Positions 56,974-64,000 of a stretch of DNA of 64,000 nucleotides are shown in pieces. The DNA comes from Yinghuangia sp045039925. GTDB lineage: Bacteria; Actinomycetota; Actinomycetes; Streptomycetales; Streptomycetaceae. The translations under genes were made by a program, and so were the position numbers. The notes below the pieces were generated by a model. That model saw only the letters and a list, made by a program, of their open reading frames with translations, searched no databases and was not told the origin of the DNA. Numbering within the stretch: position 1 is the first letter of the stretch; every line of letters begins with the position of its first letter. Location of the stretch: NCBI GenBank assembly GCA_045039925.1, contig CP108400.1, positions 1,984,001 through 2,048,000 of the forward strand. The letters run 5' to 3'.

Positions 56974-57882
56974 TCAGGCCGGCGTCGGGCGCCGGGCCGG
57001 ACGCAGGGCGGCGCGTACCGCACTCACCGCCGGGTCGCGGAGCGCCGTGTCGCGTACGACCGCCAGGATGCGCCGCACGACCGGCGGGCCCTCGATCGGC
57101 ACCGCCGCCACCTCCGGGGCCTGCTCCGGGCGCGCCAGGTCGGGCAGCAGCGTGACGGCCTGCCCCGCGCCGACCAGGAACAGCAGTGCCTGCGCGTCGG
57201 ACGTCCGGTGCCGGATGTCCGGCGCGAAGCCGCCGCGCTCCCGGCACACCTCGGCGACGATGCGGCCGTGGCTCGTCTCGACGGGGCCGCATGCCCATAT
57301 CTCGTCGGCCAGTTCGCCGATGCGGGCGGCGGGCGCGCCGGCCTGCGGGTGGTCGCGGGGCACGACGAGCCAGATGTGGTCCGGGTCCAGCTCCGCGAAG
57401 TGCAGGCCGGGGATGCGGGGCCGCGGATCCGCGTCGAACTCGTCGCATATCGCCAGGTCGCAGCTGCGGCTCTCGACCATGTCGAGGGCGATGTGCGGTT
57501 CGGTGACGGTCGTCTCGACGCGCACGGCGGGGTGCCGTTCGGCGAGATGCGCGAGGGCCGGGCCGACCAGGCTGACCGCCGTCGGGAAGCAGGCCACGCG
57601 TACGACACCGGCCACCCGGCCCGCGGTGGCGGCGACTTCGGCCTCCGCCTGCTCCATGCGGGCGAGGAGGGCGTCGGCGTGGTCGGCGAGCACGTACGCC
57701 GCCGAGGTCAGGCGCAGCAGCCGCCCCTCCCGCCGGAACAGCTCCGTGCCCGCCTCGCGCTGCAAGGCCGCCAACTGGTGCGAAACGGTCGAGGGACTGT
57801 ACGCGAGCGCCCGCGCCACCGCGGCGACGGTGCCGCGCCGGCGCAGTTCGCTCAGCAGGCGCAACCGGTGCAGGTCCATCAT
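56974..57882 (-). CDS. LysR-family regulator, probably of the divergent decarboxylase gene
   Basis: 302-residue LysR-type regulator. The winged helix-turn-helix (about 1-60) has TVAAVARALAYSPSTVSHQL. The effector domain starts near residue 90 (GVVRVACFPTAVS). It starts at the double ATG at 57882 with no clear ribosome-binding site, so the message may be leaderless or nearly so. It is divergent (177 bp) from the dialkylglycine-decarboxylase-like gene, matching the dgdR-dgdA arrangement known from Burkholderia. Confidence 0.87.
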   Translation of the reverse strand: MMDLHRLRLLSELRRRGTVAAVARALAYSPSTVSHQLAALQREAGTELFRREGRLLRLTSAAYVLADHADALLARMEQAEAEVAATAGRVAGVVRVACFPTAVSLVGPALAHLAERHPAVRVETTVTEPHIALDMVESRSCDLAICDEFDADPRPRIPGLHFAELDPDHIWLVVPRDHPQAGAPAARIGELADEIWACGPVETSHGRIVAEVCRERGGFAPDIRHRTSDAQALLFLVGAGQAVTLLPDLARPEQAPEVAAVPIEGPPVVRRILAVVRDTALRDPAVSAVRAALRPARRPTPA

Positions 57883-58059
57883 CGTGCGAATACTGCCAGG
57901 TGAATCCGTCGAAAAGATGCGCTGGATCCGACGGATTCGGACGGGGAGCATCGTCGGCAGGGCGGCACGCGGAGCGGCGGGCGACCGCCGCGACCCGACA
58001 CCCGTCCGGCACCCGCCCAACACCCGCTCGGCACCCGCCCGATACCGAGGAGCCAAGTC

Positions 58060-59343
58060 ATGGACCCACGCGCGGAACTGATGATCCGTTACGCCGGCGC
58101 CTTCTGGCCCGAGGTGATCACGCGCGCGTCCGGCTCGTGGCTGGAGACGGCCGACGGACGCCGCGTCCTGGACTTCACTTCGGGTCAGCTCTGCGCGACC
58201 GTCGGTCACTCGCACCCGCACGTCACCCAGGCGATCGAGCGCTCGCTGCGGGAGACCGTGCACCTGAACTCCCGCATGCTGTCCACCCCGGTCCTGGACC
58301 TCGCCGAGACGCTGGTGGGGCTCATGCCGGAGGGCCTGGACCGGGTCATGCTGCTGAGCACGGGCGGCGAGGCGAACGAGGCCGCGCTGCGCATGGCCAA
58401 GCTCGCCACCGGCGGCTTCGAGGTGCTGGGGCTGACGCGCAGTTGGCACGGCATGACCATGGGCTCGCAGGCGGTCACGTACGCGGCCGCCCGGCGCGGC
58501 CACGGGCCTTTGGCACCAGGGGCGTTCGCGCTGCCCGCACCGTACGCCTACCGCTGTCCGATCCGGCACTGCTCCGACACCTGCGACACCACCTGCCTGG
58601 AGGTCGGGTTCGAGCAGTTCGACGAGCAGACCACCGGCGCCCCGGCCGCCGTCATCGCCGAACCGGTGCTGTCGGCGGGCGGCGTGATCGTGCCTCCGCC
58701 CGGCTACTTCGCCCGGCTCGCGGGGCTGGCCCGGGAGCGCGGCATGCCGGTGGTCCTGGACGAGGCGCAGACCGGCTTCGGCCGCCTCGGGGCCATGTTC
58801 GGATTCGAACTCTTCGACTTCCAGCCGGAGTTCGTGACGCTGTCGAAATCGCTGGGCGGCGGCCTGCCAATCAGTGCGGTGGTGACGACGGCGGAGATCG
58901 AGCAGGCGGCGTACGACAAGGGCATGTTCTACTTCACGTCCCACCAGTCCGACCCGCTCCCGGCGGCGGCCGGGCTCGCGGTCCTCGACGTCGTGCGGGA
59001 CGAGGACCTGGTGGCGAAGGCCCGCGAGCGGGGCGAGCGACTCGGCGGCCATCTCCGCGAGTTGCAGAAGCGCCACGAGGCGATCGGCGACGTACGCGGC
59101 CTCGGGCTGCTGTGGGGCGTCGAGTTCGTCGCCGACCGGGACACCCGGGAACCCGCCTCGCAGTTCGGCGACGCCGTAACGGCCGCATGCGAGCAGGCCG
59201 GACTGTGCATGAACATCGTGCGCAGCCAGTCGGGCCCGATGAGCGCGTGCATGCGGATCGCGCCGCCCCTGACGGTGAGCGACGACGAGATCGACACGGC
59301 CGCCGAAATCCTCGACGCCGCACTGACCCGCACCAAGCGCTGA
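58060..59343 (+). CDS. dgdA: 2,2-dialkylglycine decarboxylase-like class III aminotransferase
   Basis: 427-residue PLP enzyme. It closely follows the Burkholderia dialkylglycine decarboxylase pattern: DFTSGQ with Gln43, DRVMLLSTGGEANEAALRMA, RSWHGMT (129-130), IAEPVLSAGG, LDEAQTGFGR with Asp234, TLSKSLGGGLP with Lys263, HQSDPLPAAAGLAVLDVV and RIAPPLTVSDDEID. Such enzymes decarboxylate 2-aminoisobutyrate or isovaline and transaminate pyruvate. A four-Cys loop (CPIRHCSDTCDTTC, 166-179) replaces a variable loop in the model enzyme and could bind metal. ATG 58060 has GAGGAG seven bases upstream. Confidence 0.83.
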   Translation: MDPRAELMIRYAGAFWPEVITRASGSWLETADGRRVLDFTSGQLCATVGHSHPHVTQAIERSLRETVHLNSRMLSTPVLDLAETLVGLMPEGLDRVMLLSTGGEANEAALRMAKLATGGFEVLGLTRSWHGMTMGSQAVTYAAARRGHGPLAPGAFALPAPYAYRCPIRHCSDTCDTTCLEVGFEQFDEQTTGAPAAVIAEPVLSAGGVIVPPPGYFARLAGLARERGMPVVLDEAQTGFGRLGAMFGFELFDFQPEFVTLSKSLGGGLPISAVVTTAEIEQAAYDKGMFYFTSHQSDPLPAAAGLAVLDVVRDEDLVAKARERGERLGGHLRELQKRHEAIGDVRGLGLLWGVEFVADRDTREPASQFGDAVTAACEQAGLCMNIVRSQSGPMSACMRIAPPLTVSDDEIDTAAEILDAALTRTKR

Positions 59344-59360
59344 GCCGGACCAGGCGCTGA

Positions 59361-59505
59361 GCCGCGTCCCGCTACTGGGGCACCGCGGGCGTCGATGTCG
59401 CGGGCCTCGTCGCGATGCCGGCCGGCATGGCGACGGCCCTGCTGACCATCAACTCGGCGCTGGTCAAGGGCTGGCTGAACACCCGCGTGGACGGCGCCGA
59501 CCGCA
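59361..59505 (+). pseudogene. Possible 3' remnant of a membrane transporter gene
   Basis: After a stop codon this frame reads RYWGTAGVDVAGLVAMPAGM, then TALLTINSALVKGWLNTRVD, resembling the last loop and helix of a permease. No upstream part or start exists, since the frame directly follows the decarboxylase stop. Evidence is weak; it could be chance. Confidence 0.25.
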
Positions 59506-59619
59506 GCCGGTTCCGCCGCACCCGACGCGCGCCTTCGCCCTCGCCGCGAAGGCGCGCGTCCGCGTCCGTCCCGGCTTTGCCTCCGCCCCCGTGTCCGGAC
59601 CGCGGGTTACGTTGGCCGG

Positions 59620-60099
59620 ATGGTGTACACGACCGAGGTCTCCCGGCACGTCAAAGCGTCCCGTGCCACCGTCTACCGCACCCTCCTCGACCCGGACGCG
59701 GTCGCCAAGTGGCGCGTGCCGGACGACATGCGCGGCCACGTCCACGAGTTCGAGCCCCGCGAAGGCGGCCGGTTCCGCATCTCCCTCACCTACGAAGCCC
59801 CCGACGGCGTCGGCAAGACCAGCGACCGCACCGACACGTACCACGGCCGCTTCACCCGCCTCGTCCCCGACGAACTCATCGCCGAGGAAATCGAGTTCGA
59901 GACCGACGACGCCGCCCTCCAGGGCACGATGACGCTCACCACCACCCTCACCGAAGTCCCCGGCGGCACCGAAGTACGCATCCGCCACGAGGGCATCCCC
60001 GACACCATCCCCGCCGCCGACAACGAACTCGGCACCCAAATGTCCCTCGCCAACCTAGCCAGAGCAGCAGAAGCCCCAGACCCCGCCCAACCCGCGTAG
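59620..60099 (+). CDS. SRPBCC/AHSA1-type protein
   Basis: 159-residue single-domain protein with a START-like ligand-binding fold. It begins TTEVSRHVKASRATVYRTLLD, then DAVAKWRVPDDM, FEPREGGRFRISLTY, and ends with a C-terminal helix. Such proteins bind hydrophobic ligands or act as cyclase/aromatase relatives; none of their specific residues can be assigned here. Its stop is 10 bp from the end of the opposite-strand 60110 gene. Confidence 0.82.
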   Translation: MVYTTEVSRHVKASRATVYRTLLDPDAVAKWRVPDDMRGHVHEFEPREGGRFRISLTYEAPDGVGKTSDRTDTYHGRFTRLVPDELIAEEIEFETDDAALQGTMTLTTTLTEVPGGTEVRIRHEGIPDTIPAADNELGTQMSLANLARAAEAPDPAQPA

Positions 60100-60109
60100 C
60101 CCCCGGGCT

Positions 60110-60730
60110 TCAGAGGTGCGGCAGCGCTTCGCCGGGCCGCGGTTCGCGGCGCTGGTCGAGCCAGAACAGATAGCCGCGCAGATGCCGCCCGAGTTCGCCG
60201 TCGATGTAGGCGACGTAGTCACGCAATCCCGCGGCGGCGTCGCCGTAGAGACGAGCGGTATAGGCGTCAACTGCCGGGGCGCCCTCTGGGCCGGGCTCGT
60301 CGGTGAGCGGCAACCACTCGACGCTCTGGGCTCGCGCCCATTCGCGTACACGCGCGCGGTCGGCCCACCAAGCGCGCACCGTCTCGACCGTCCAACGGTC
60401 GTCGCCGTCGCATCCATAACCGCCGAACGGGTCCTCGTCCGCCGCCTGGAGGATGGCGTCGACCTCGTCCTCGGACCGGGGTTGGCGGAACACGAACTCC
60501 CGCAGACTCTGGTTGTAGCCGACGAGTTCCGGTGCCACTCCCCGTCCCGTGGTGCAGTTGTCCGTCGTGGCCCCGTAGAACGGCCCCGGTACGTTCAGCC
60601 AGTTGCGTTCCTCCCACACACCCCCGAACAACGGCCGCGTAGCCGGGGCCGGGGGCCGCATCATGCGGCGTGCGGTCGGCAGCGGATCCCAGTACGCACT
60701 GACGTTGTCCACGATTCGCCCCTTGGCCAT
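60110..60730 (-). CDS. Conserved hypothetical protein
   Basis: 206-residue soluble protein of a type seen in streptomycetes but without known function. Distinctive segments are FYGATTDNCTTGRG, ELVGYNQSLREFVFRQPRS and DEDPFGGYGCDGDDRW. It is rich in Trp and Asp with no signal or membrane segment. It is divergent from an MFS transporter 77 bp away, which suggests shared promoter DNA. Confidence 0.65.
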   Translation of the reverse strand: MAKGRIVDNVSAYWDPLPTARRMMRPPAPATRPLFGGVWEERNWLNVPGPFYGATTDNCTTGRGVAPELVGYNQSLREFVFRQPRSEDEVDAILQAADEDPFGGYGCDGDDRWTVETVRAWWADRARVREWARAQSVEWLPLTDEPGPEGAPAVDAYTARLYGDAAAGLRDYVAYIDGELGRHLRGYLFWLDQRREPRPGEALPHL

Positions 60731-60807
60731 GTGCCTGCTGCGCGACGGTAGCGGACGACCTGTGGGTGGGGGGTGGTTCTTTTCGGGGTCGGCGCTAGCT
60801 TGTCGGG

Positions 60808-62088
60808 ATGATCTTTGGCGGGGTGGGGCGCGAGGGCGGGGTCGGGCTTCGGGCGGTGTTGGTGGCGTTGTGCGTCACGGAGATCACCAGTTGGGGCATC
60901 CTCTACTACGCGTTCCCGGTGCTCGCGCCCGCGATCACCGAGGACACCGGGTGGTCCACCTCGGCCGCGACCGCGGCGTTCTCGGTCGCGCTCGCGGTGT
61001 CCGGGATCGTCGGCATACCGGTGGGGCGGATGCTCGACCGGCGCGGTCCGCATCTGCTGATGACGGCGGGGTCGGTCGTCGCGTCGCTGGCGGTGCTCGT
61101 CGTCGCGTGGGCGCCGAACCTGCTGTGGTTCACCGCCGGGTGGGTGCTCGCCGGGGTCGCGATGTCGGCGATCCTCTACCAGCCGGCGTTCGCGGCGCTG
61201 ACACGCTGGTACGGGCCCAAGCACCTTGCCGCGCTCACCACCGTCACCCTCGTCGCGGGCCTGGCCAGCACGGTGTTCGCGCCGATCACGGTCGCGTTGT
61301 CGCACTGGTTGTCGTGGCGCGGGGTGTACGTCGTCCTCGCCGTGGTGCTGGCCGTCGTGACCATCCCCCTGCACGCGATCGTGCTGCGCAGGCCCTGGCC
61401 CGACGCCCCGTCGGCCAAGCGCTCCGCGGAAGTCCCGGACGACGTGCGCTCGATCGTCCGCAGCCGCCCCTTCATCATGCTCGTCACGGCGATGACACTC
61501 GGCTCGTTCGGGATGTACGCGGGCGTCGTCAACATCGTCCCGCTGCTCGACGAGCGCGGCGCCAGCACCACGGTCGCGGCGTGGGCGCTCGGCCTCGGCG
61601 GCGCGGGGCAGGTCGTCGGACGCATCGGGTACGCCGCCTTCGCCCGCCGTACCAGCGTGCGCACCCGCACCGTCGGCGTGCTGACCGCCACCGCCGCGAC
61701 CACCGCCCTCCTGGCCTTCGTCCCGGGACCGGTGTGGCTGCTCGTCGCGCTGGCGATCCTGGCCGGGACCGCGCGCGGCGTCGGGACGCTCCTGAACGCG
61801 ACGGCGATCACCGAGCGCTGGGGCGCGTCGTCGTACGGAACGCTCTCCGGCATCCTCTCCGCCCCCGCCATGGCCGCCTCGGCGATCGCCCCGTGGGCCG
61901 GCGCCGCGCTCGCCGGACCGCTCGGCGGCTACCCGCACATGTTCGCGCTGCTCGCGACGGCAGGCGCCACGGCCGCGGTGCTCGCGATCGCCAGCGTGCC
62001 GCGCGCCCGGCCCTCGCGGCCGGTGGCCGCCGCGGAAGGAGTGCCGAGCGTGGACCGGGGCGACGTGGGCGCACACCTGGAGAAATGA
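60808..62088 (+). CDS. MFS transporter, 12 spans
   Basis: 426-residue transporter. The first span region is LCVTEITSWGILYYAFPVLA; motif A-like GIPVGRMLDRRGPHLLM follows, then RWYGPKHLAALTTVTLVAGLAST and a second half with SFGMYAGVVNIVPLLDERG. This ITSWGILYYAFPVLAP start is typical of MFS members annotated as oxalate/formate- or monocarboxylate-like carriers, but the substrate is not known. The ribosome-binding site is weak (TCGGG). Confidence 0.85.
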   Translation: MIFGGVGREGGVGLRAVLVALCVTEITSWGILYYAFPVLAPAITEDTGWSTSAATAAFSVALAVSGIVGIPVGRMLDRRGPHLLMTAGSVVASLAVLVVAWAPNLLWFTAGWVLAGVAMSAILYQPAFAALTRWYGPKHLAALTTVTLVAGLASTVFAPITVALSHWLSWRGVYVVLAVVLAVVTIPLHAIVLRRPWPDAPSAKRSAEVPDDVRSIVRSRPFIMLVTAMTLGSFGMYAGVVNIVPLLDERGASTTVAAWALGLGGAGQVVGRIGYAAFARRTSVRTRTVGVLTATAATTALLAFVPGPVWLLVALAILAGTARGVGTLLNATAITERWGASSYGTLSGILSAPAMAASAIAPWAGAALAGPLGGYPHMFALLATAGATAAVLAIASVPRARPSRPVAAAEGVPSVDRGDVGAHLEK

Positions 62089-62151
62089 GGACAGCGGGGT
62101 CCCAGAACGCGTGTGACGTGCGGCATTGTGCGGTGGGCGCACACTGGATCC

Positions 62152-62562
62152 ATGGCAGGAGCACGGACAGTACGGCGGCTGACCGGTGTCTGCGACGCGG
62201 ACGGCGGATTCCGCGGGGAACTTGCGTACGCCATAGGCAAGGCGCGCGGCACCGCGCATTGTGCGCTGAGCGACCTCACCCACACAGGCCGTCGCCGCAG
62301 ACCGGACTGGGACGCGCTGTTGGCGACGCTCGGCGTGCCGTTCGACGTCGTGCATCTGAACGAGCGGGACGAGGCGGTGGTCGCGGCCAGCAAAGGCCGC
62401 ACACCGTGCGTGCTCGCGCACACGGACACCGGCATCGTGATGCTGCTCGGCCCCGACTACCTCGCCGCCATCGGGACGAACGTGCTGCGCTTCGACCAGA
62501 CGATGCGCGAGGCGGCCGACGCCGAGGCGCTGCTGCTGCCGCTTTCCGGCCTGGCCCCGTGA
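62152..62562 (+). CDS. Conserved hypothetical protein
   Basis: 136-residue alpha/beta protein of unknown function, starting RTVRRLTGVCDADGGFRGEL. It contains GKARGTAHCALSDLTH and a C-terminal VLRFDQTMREAADAEALLLP. ATG 62152 is chosen over the frame start at 62113 because it follows a GGA and gives the compact domain. It is convergent with the PhoX-type gene across a strong hairpin. Confidence 0.6.
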   Translation: MAGARTVRRLTGVCDADGGFRGELAYAIGKARGTAHCALSDLTHTGRRRRPDWDALLATLGVPFDVVHLNERDEAVVAASKGRTPCVLAHTDTGIVMLLGPDYLAAIGTNVLRFDQTMREAADAEALLLPLSGLAP

Positions 62563-62585
62563 CGGTACGTCACACGACGTGATCC

Positions 62586-62624
62586 GCCCGCCGCCGACCG
62601 GAGTTGTCCCGGTCGGCGGCGGGC
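62586..62624. terminator. Bidirectional hairpin terminator
   Basis: Perfect 16-bp stem GCCCGCCGCCGACCGG / CCGGTCGGCGGCGGGC with a seven-base loop between two convergent genes. Confidence 0.8.
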
Positions 62625-62668
62625 GGCGGGCTGCGGGCGGCAGCGCACGGCAGCGGGCTGAGCGGTCG

Positions 62669-64000
62669 TCAGGTCCCGATGACGCCCCCGTCGCGCTTGC
62701 GGATCACGACCGTCGCCGAGCGCGGACGCCCGGCCGGGTCGAAGTCGGGCCAGTTGCTGACCGCGCGCGGGTTCGCCGGCGTCGGCGTGCCCCAGAACGA
62801 CGTGGACTCACCGGGGTGCTGCACGTTCACGAACATCGTGCGGTGGTCCGGGGTGAACGTGACGCCGGTGATCTCGCAGCCGCGCGGGCCGGTCAGGAAG
62901 CGGCGCACCTCACCGGTCGCGGGGTCGGAGGCCAGCATCTGGTTGTTGCCGATGCGGTCGTGGCCCCGGTCGGCCCGGTTCTGCACCGAGTTCGAGATGT
63001 CGGTCTGGATCCACAGGCGGCCGTCGTCGTCGACCGCGAGGCCGTCCGGCGAGCCGAAGATCTGCGCCTCCGGGAGCTTCACGGCGGGGTCGTACTTGGG
63101 GTCGCCGGCGAGCAGGAAGATGTCCCACCGGAACGTCAGCGCCGCGCTGTCCCCGCGGTCCTCGCGCCAGCGCACGATCTGGCCGTACGGGTTGGGCGTA
63201 CGCGGCCCGACCGGTCCCCCGCCGCTGCCGTTCGTCAGCGTGAGGAACACGTCCTTGCTGCGCGGGTGCACGGCGACCCACTCGGGCCGGTCCAGCGGCG
63301 TCGCGCCGACCGCGTCCGCGGCCTGGCGGGTGCGCAGCAGCACGTCCGCCTGGTCGGCCCACCCGTTCGCGGCCGTCAGCGGGCCGCTGCCGAAGACGAG
63401 CGGCAGCCACTTGCCGGTGCCGTCGGCCTCAAACTTGCCGACGTACAGCGTGCCGTGGTCCAGCGGGCTCTTGCCCCGCGCGCGCAGCGAGCGCCACGAC
63501 TCGCTGCCGACGAACTTGTAGACGTACTCCTTGTCCTGGTCGTCGCCGGTGTAGACGACGATGCGCCCGCGCGACTCGGTGACGGTCGCGCCCTCGTGCT
63601 TCAGACGGCCCAGGGCGGTGCGCTTCACGGGGGTCGAGCGACCGTCGAACGGGTCGATCTCGACCACCCATCCGAAGCGGTTCAGCTCCTTCGGGTTGAC
63701 GGCCACGTCGAAACGCGGGTCGGCGAGGTGCCAGTTGTAGCCGAAGCCGGCCCGGTCGACGCCGTACCGCGCCTGCTCGGGGGTGACCTGCCACGTCGCG
63801 TCGGTGGTGCCGAAGTAGCTGTTCCAGTTCTCCTCGCAGGCCAGGTACGTGCCCCACGGCGTGTACCCGTTGCTGCAGTTGTTCAGCGTGCCGAGCGCCG
63901 GGCCCTGCGCGGCCAGCGCCGGGTGCCGGTCGCCGACCGGGCCGGAGAAGCGGACCGGCGTCGCACCGGTCACGCGGCGGTTGAGCCGCGAGTCGACGGC
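62669..64000 (-). CDS. phoX: PhoX-family (DUF839) alkaline phosphatase, 5' part missing
   Basis: 444 codons of the C-terminal part; the start, with the expected Tat signal, lies beyond the right edge. Diagnostic stretches are LGTLNNCSNGYTPWGTYLACEENW, FGWVVEIDPFDGRS, LKHEGATV, VVYTGDDQDKEYVYKFV, SPDGLAVDDDGRLWIQTD, and ITGVTFTPDHRTMFVNVQHPG near the end. These are the metal-ligand and substrate-loop regions of PhoX, which uses iron and calcium to release phosphate from organic esters outside the cell. Phosphate-starvation control would be expected, but the promoter is outside the window. Confidence 0.92.
   Translation of the reverse strand, partial: AVDSRLNRRVTGATPVRFSGPVGDRHPALAAQGPALGTLNNCSNGYTPWGTYLACEENWNSYFGTTDATWQVTPEQARYGVDRAGFGYNWHLADPRFDVAVNPKELNRFGWVVEIDPFDGRSTPVKRTALGRLKHEGATVTESRGRIVVYTGDDQDKEYVYKFVGSESWRSLRARGKSPLDHGTLYVGKFEADGTGKWLPLVFGSGPLTAANGWADQADVLLRTRQAADAVGATPLDRPEWVAVHPRSKDVFLTLTNGSGGGPVGPRTPNPYGQIVRWREDRGDSAALTFRWDIFLLAGDPKYDPAVKLPEAQIFGSPDGLAVDDDGRLWIQTDISNSVQNRADRGHDRIGNNQMLASDPATGEVRRFLTGPRGCEITGVTFTPDHRTMFVNVQHPGESTSFWGTPTPANPRAVSNWPDFDPAGRPRSATVVIRKRDGGVIGT

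Noticed and set aside
57883..59076. Extension of the LysR frame through the decarboxylase gene (700 residues)
   Set aside because: Antisense to the decarboxylase; LysR proteins start at the helix-turn-helix, which follows the ATG pair at 57882.

Overview
The window is high-GC DNA from a filamentous actinomycete, most likely a member of the Streptomycetaceae. The evidence is strong third-position G/C bias, many GTG starts, Tat-type lipoprotein signals, GAF-ANTAR regulators, and gene types typical of Streptomyces and its relatives. No rRNA, tRNA, CRISPR array or integrase was found.

Layout. (1) 1-12.2 kb is an accessory, defence-flavoured region. It holds a type I restriction-modification operon (hsdM-hsdS-hsdR, with hsdR running off the left edge), a PQQ-propeller lipoprotein, several genes of unknown function, a GIY-YIG nuclease, and two HEPN-like proteins that share an R-x4/5-H motif around NT[VI]GH. 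(2) 12.3-15.2 kb is a mobile-element scar: a frameshifted rve-type transposase, a complete ISL3-type element with long inverted repeats, and the tail of an IS5-like transposase. (3) 15.2-28.7 kb is a polymorphic-toxin locus. A 2730-residue secreted Rhs/YD protein has an AT-richer C-terminal tip and is followed by a probable immunity gene. A divergently transcribed 1368-residue secreted FG-GAP-type protein shares an unusual CCG-x-x-WS module with the Rhs protein. (4) 28.7-29.6 kb is almost gene-free but carries two strong terminators, a palindrome and a possible promoter. (5) 29.6-36.4 kb is a stress-type cluster: hemerythrin-like protein, GNAT acetyltransferase, Asp23/Gls24 protein, universal stress protein, two ANTAR regulators and an acetate kinase homologue.

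(6) 36.8-51.1 kb is the metabolic centre of the window. It has a D-amino-acid oxidase-like enzyme, two closely similar TetR regulators that appear to share one operator (TGACTGA-N4-TCAGTCA), four agmatine/peptidylarginine deiminase paralogues (three exported, one cytosolic) and a five-gene dipeptide/opine-type ABC importer. The likely theme is extracellular processing and uptake of guanidino compounds. (7) 51.3-64 kb is more ordinary: katG, a TetR/DHA2-efflux divergon with two operator palindromes, a LysR gene divergent from a 2,2-dialkylglycine-decarboxylase-like aminotransferase, an SRPBCC protein, an MFS transporter, small conserved hypotheticals, and a PhoX-family phosphatase cut by the right edge.

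Most promising for novelty: the HEPN-like/GIY-YIG cluster beside the restriction system, the four-deiminase regulon with its shared operator, and the Rhs tip/immunity pair with its shared CCG-x-x-WS module.
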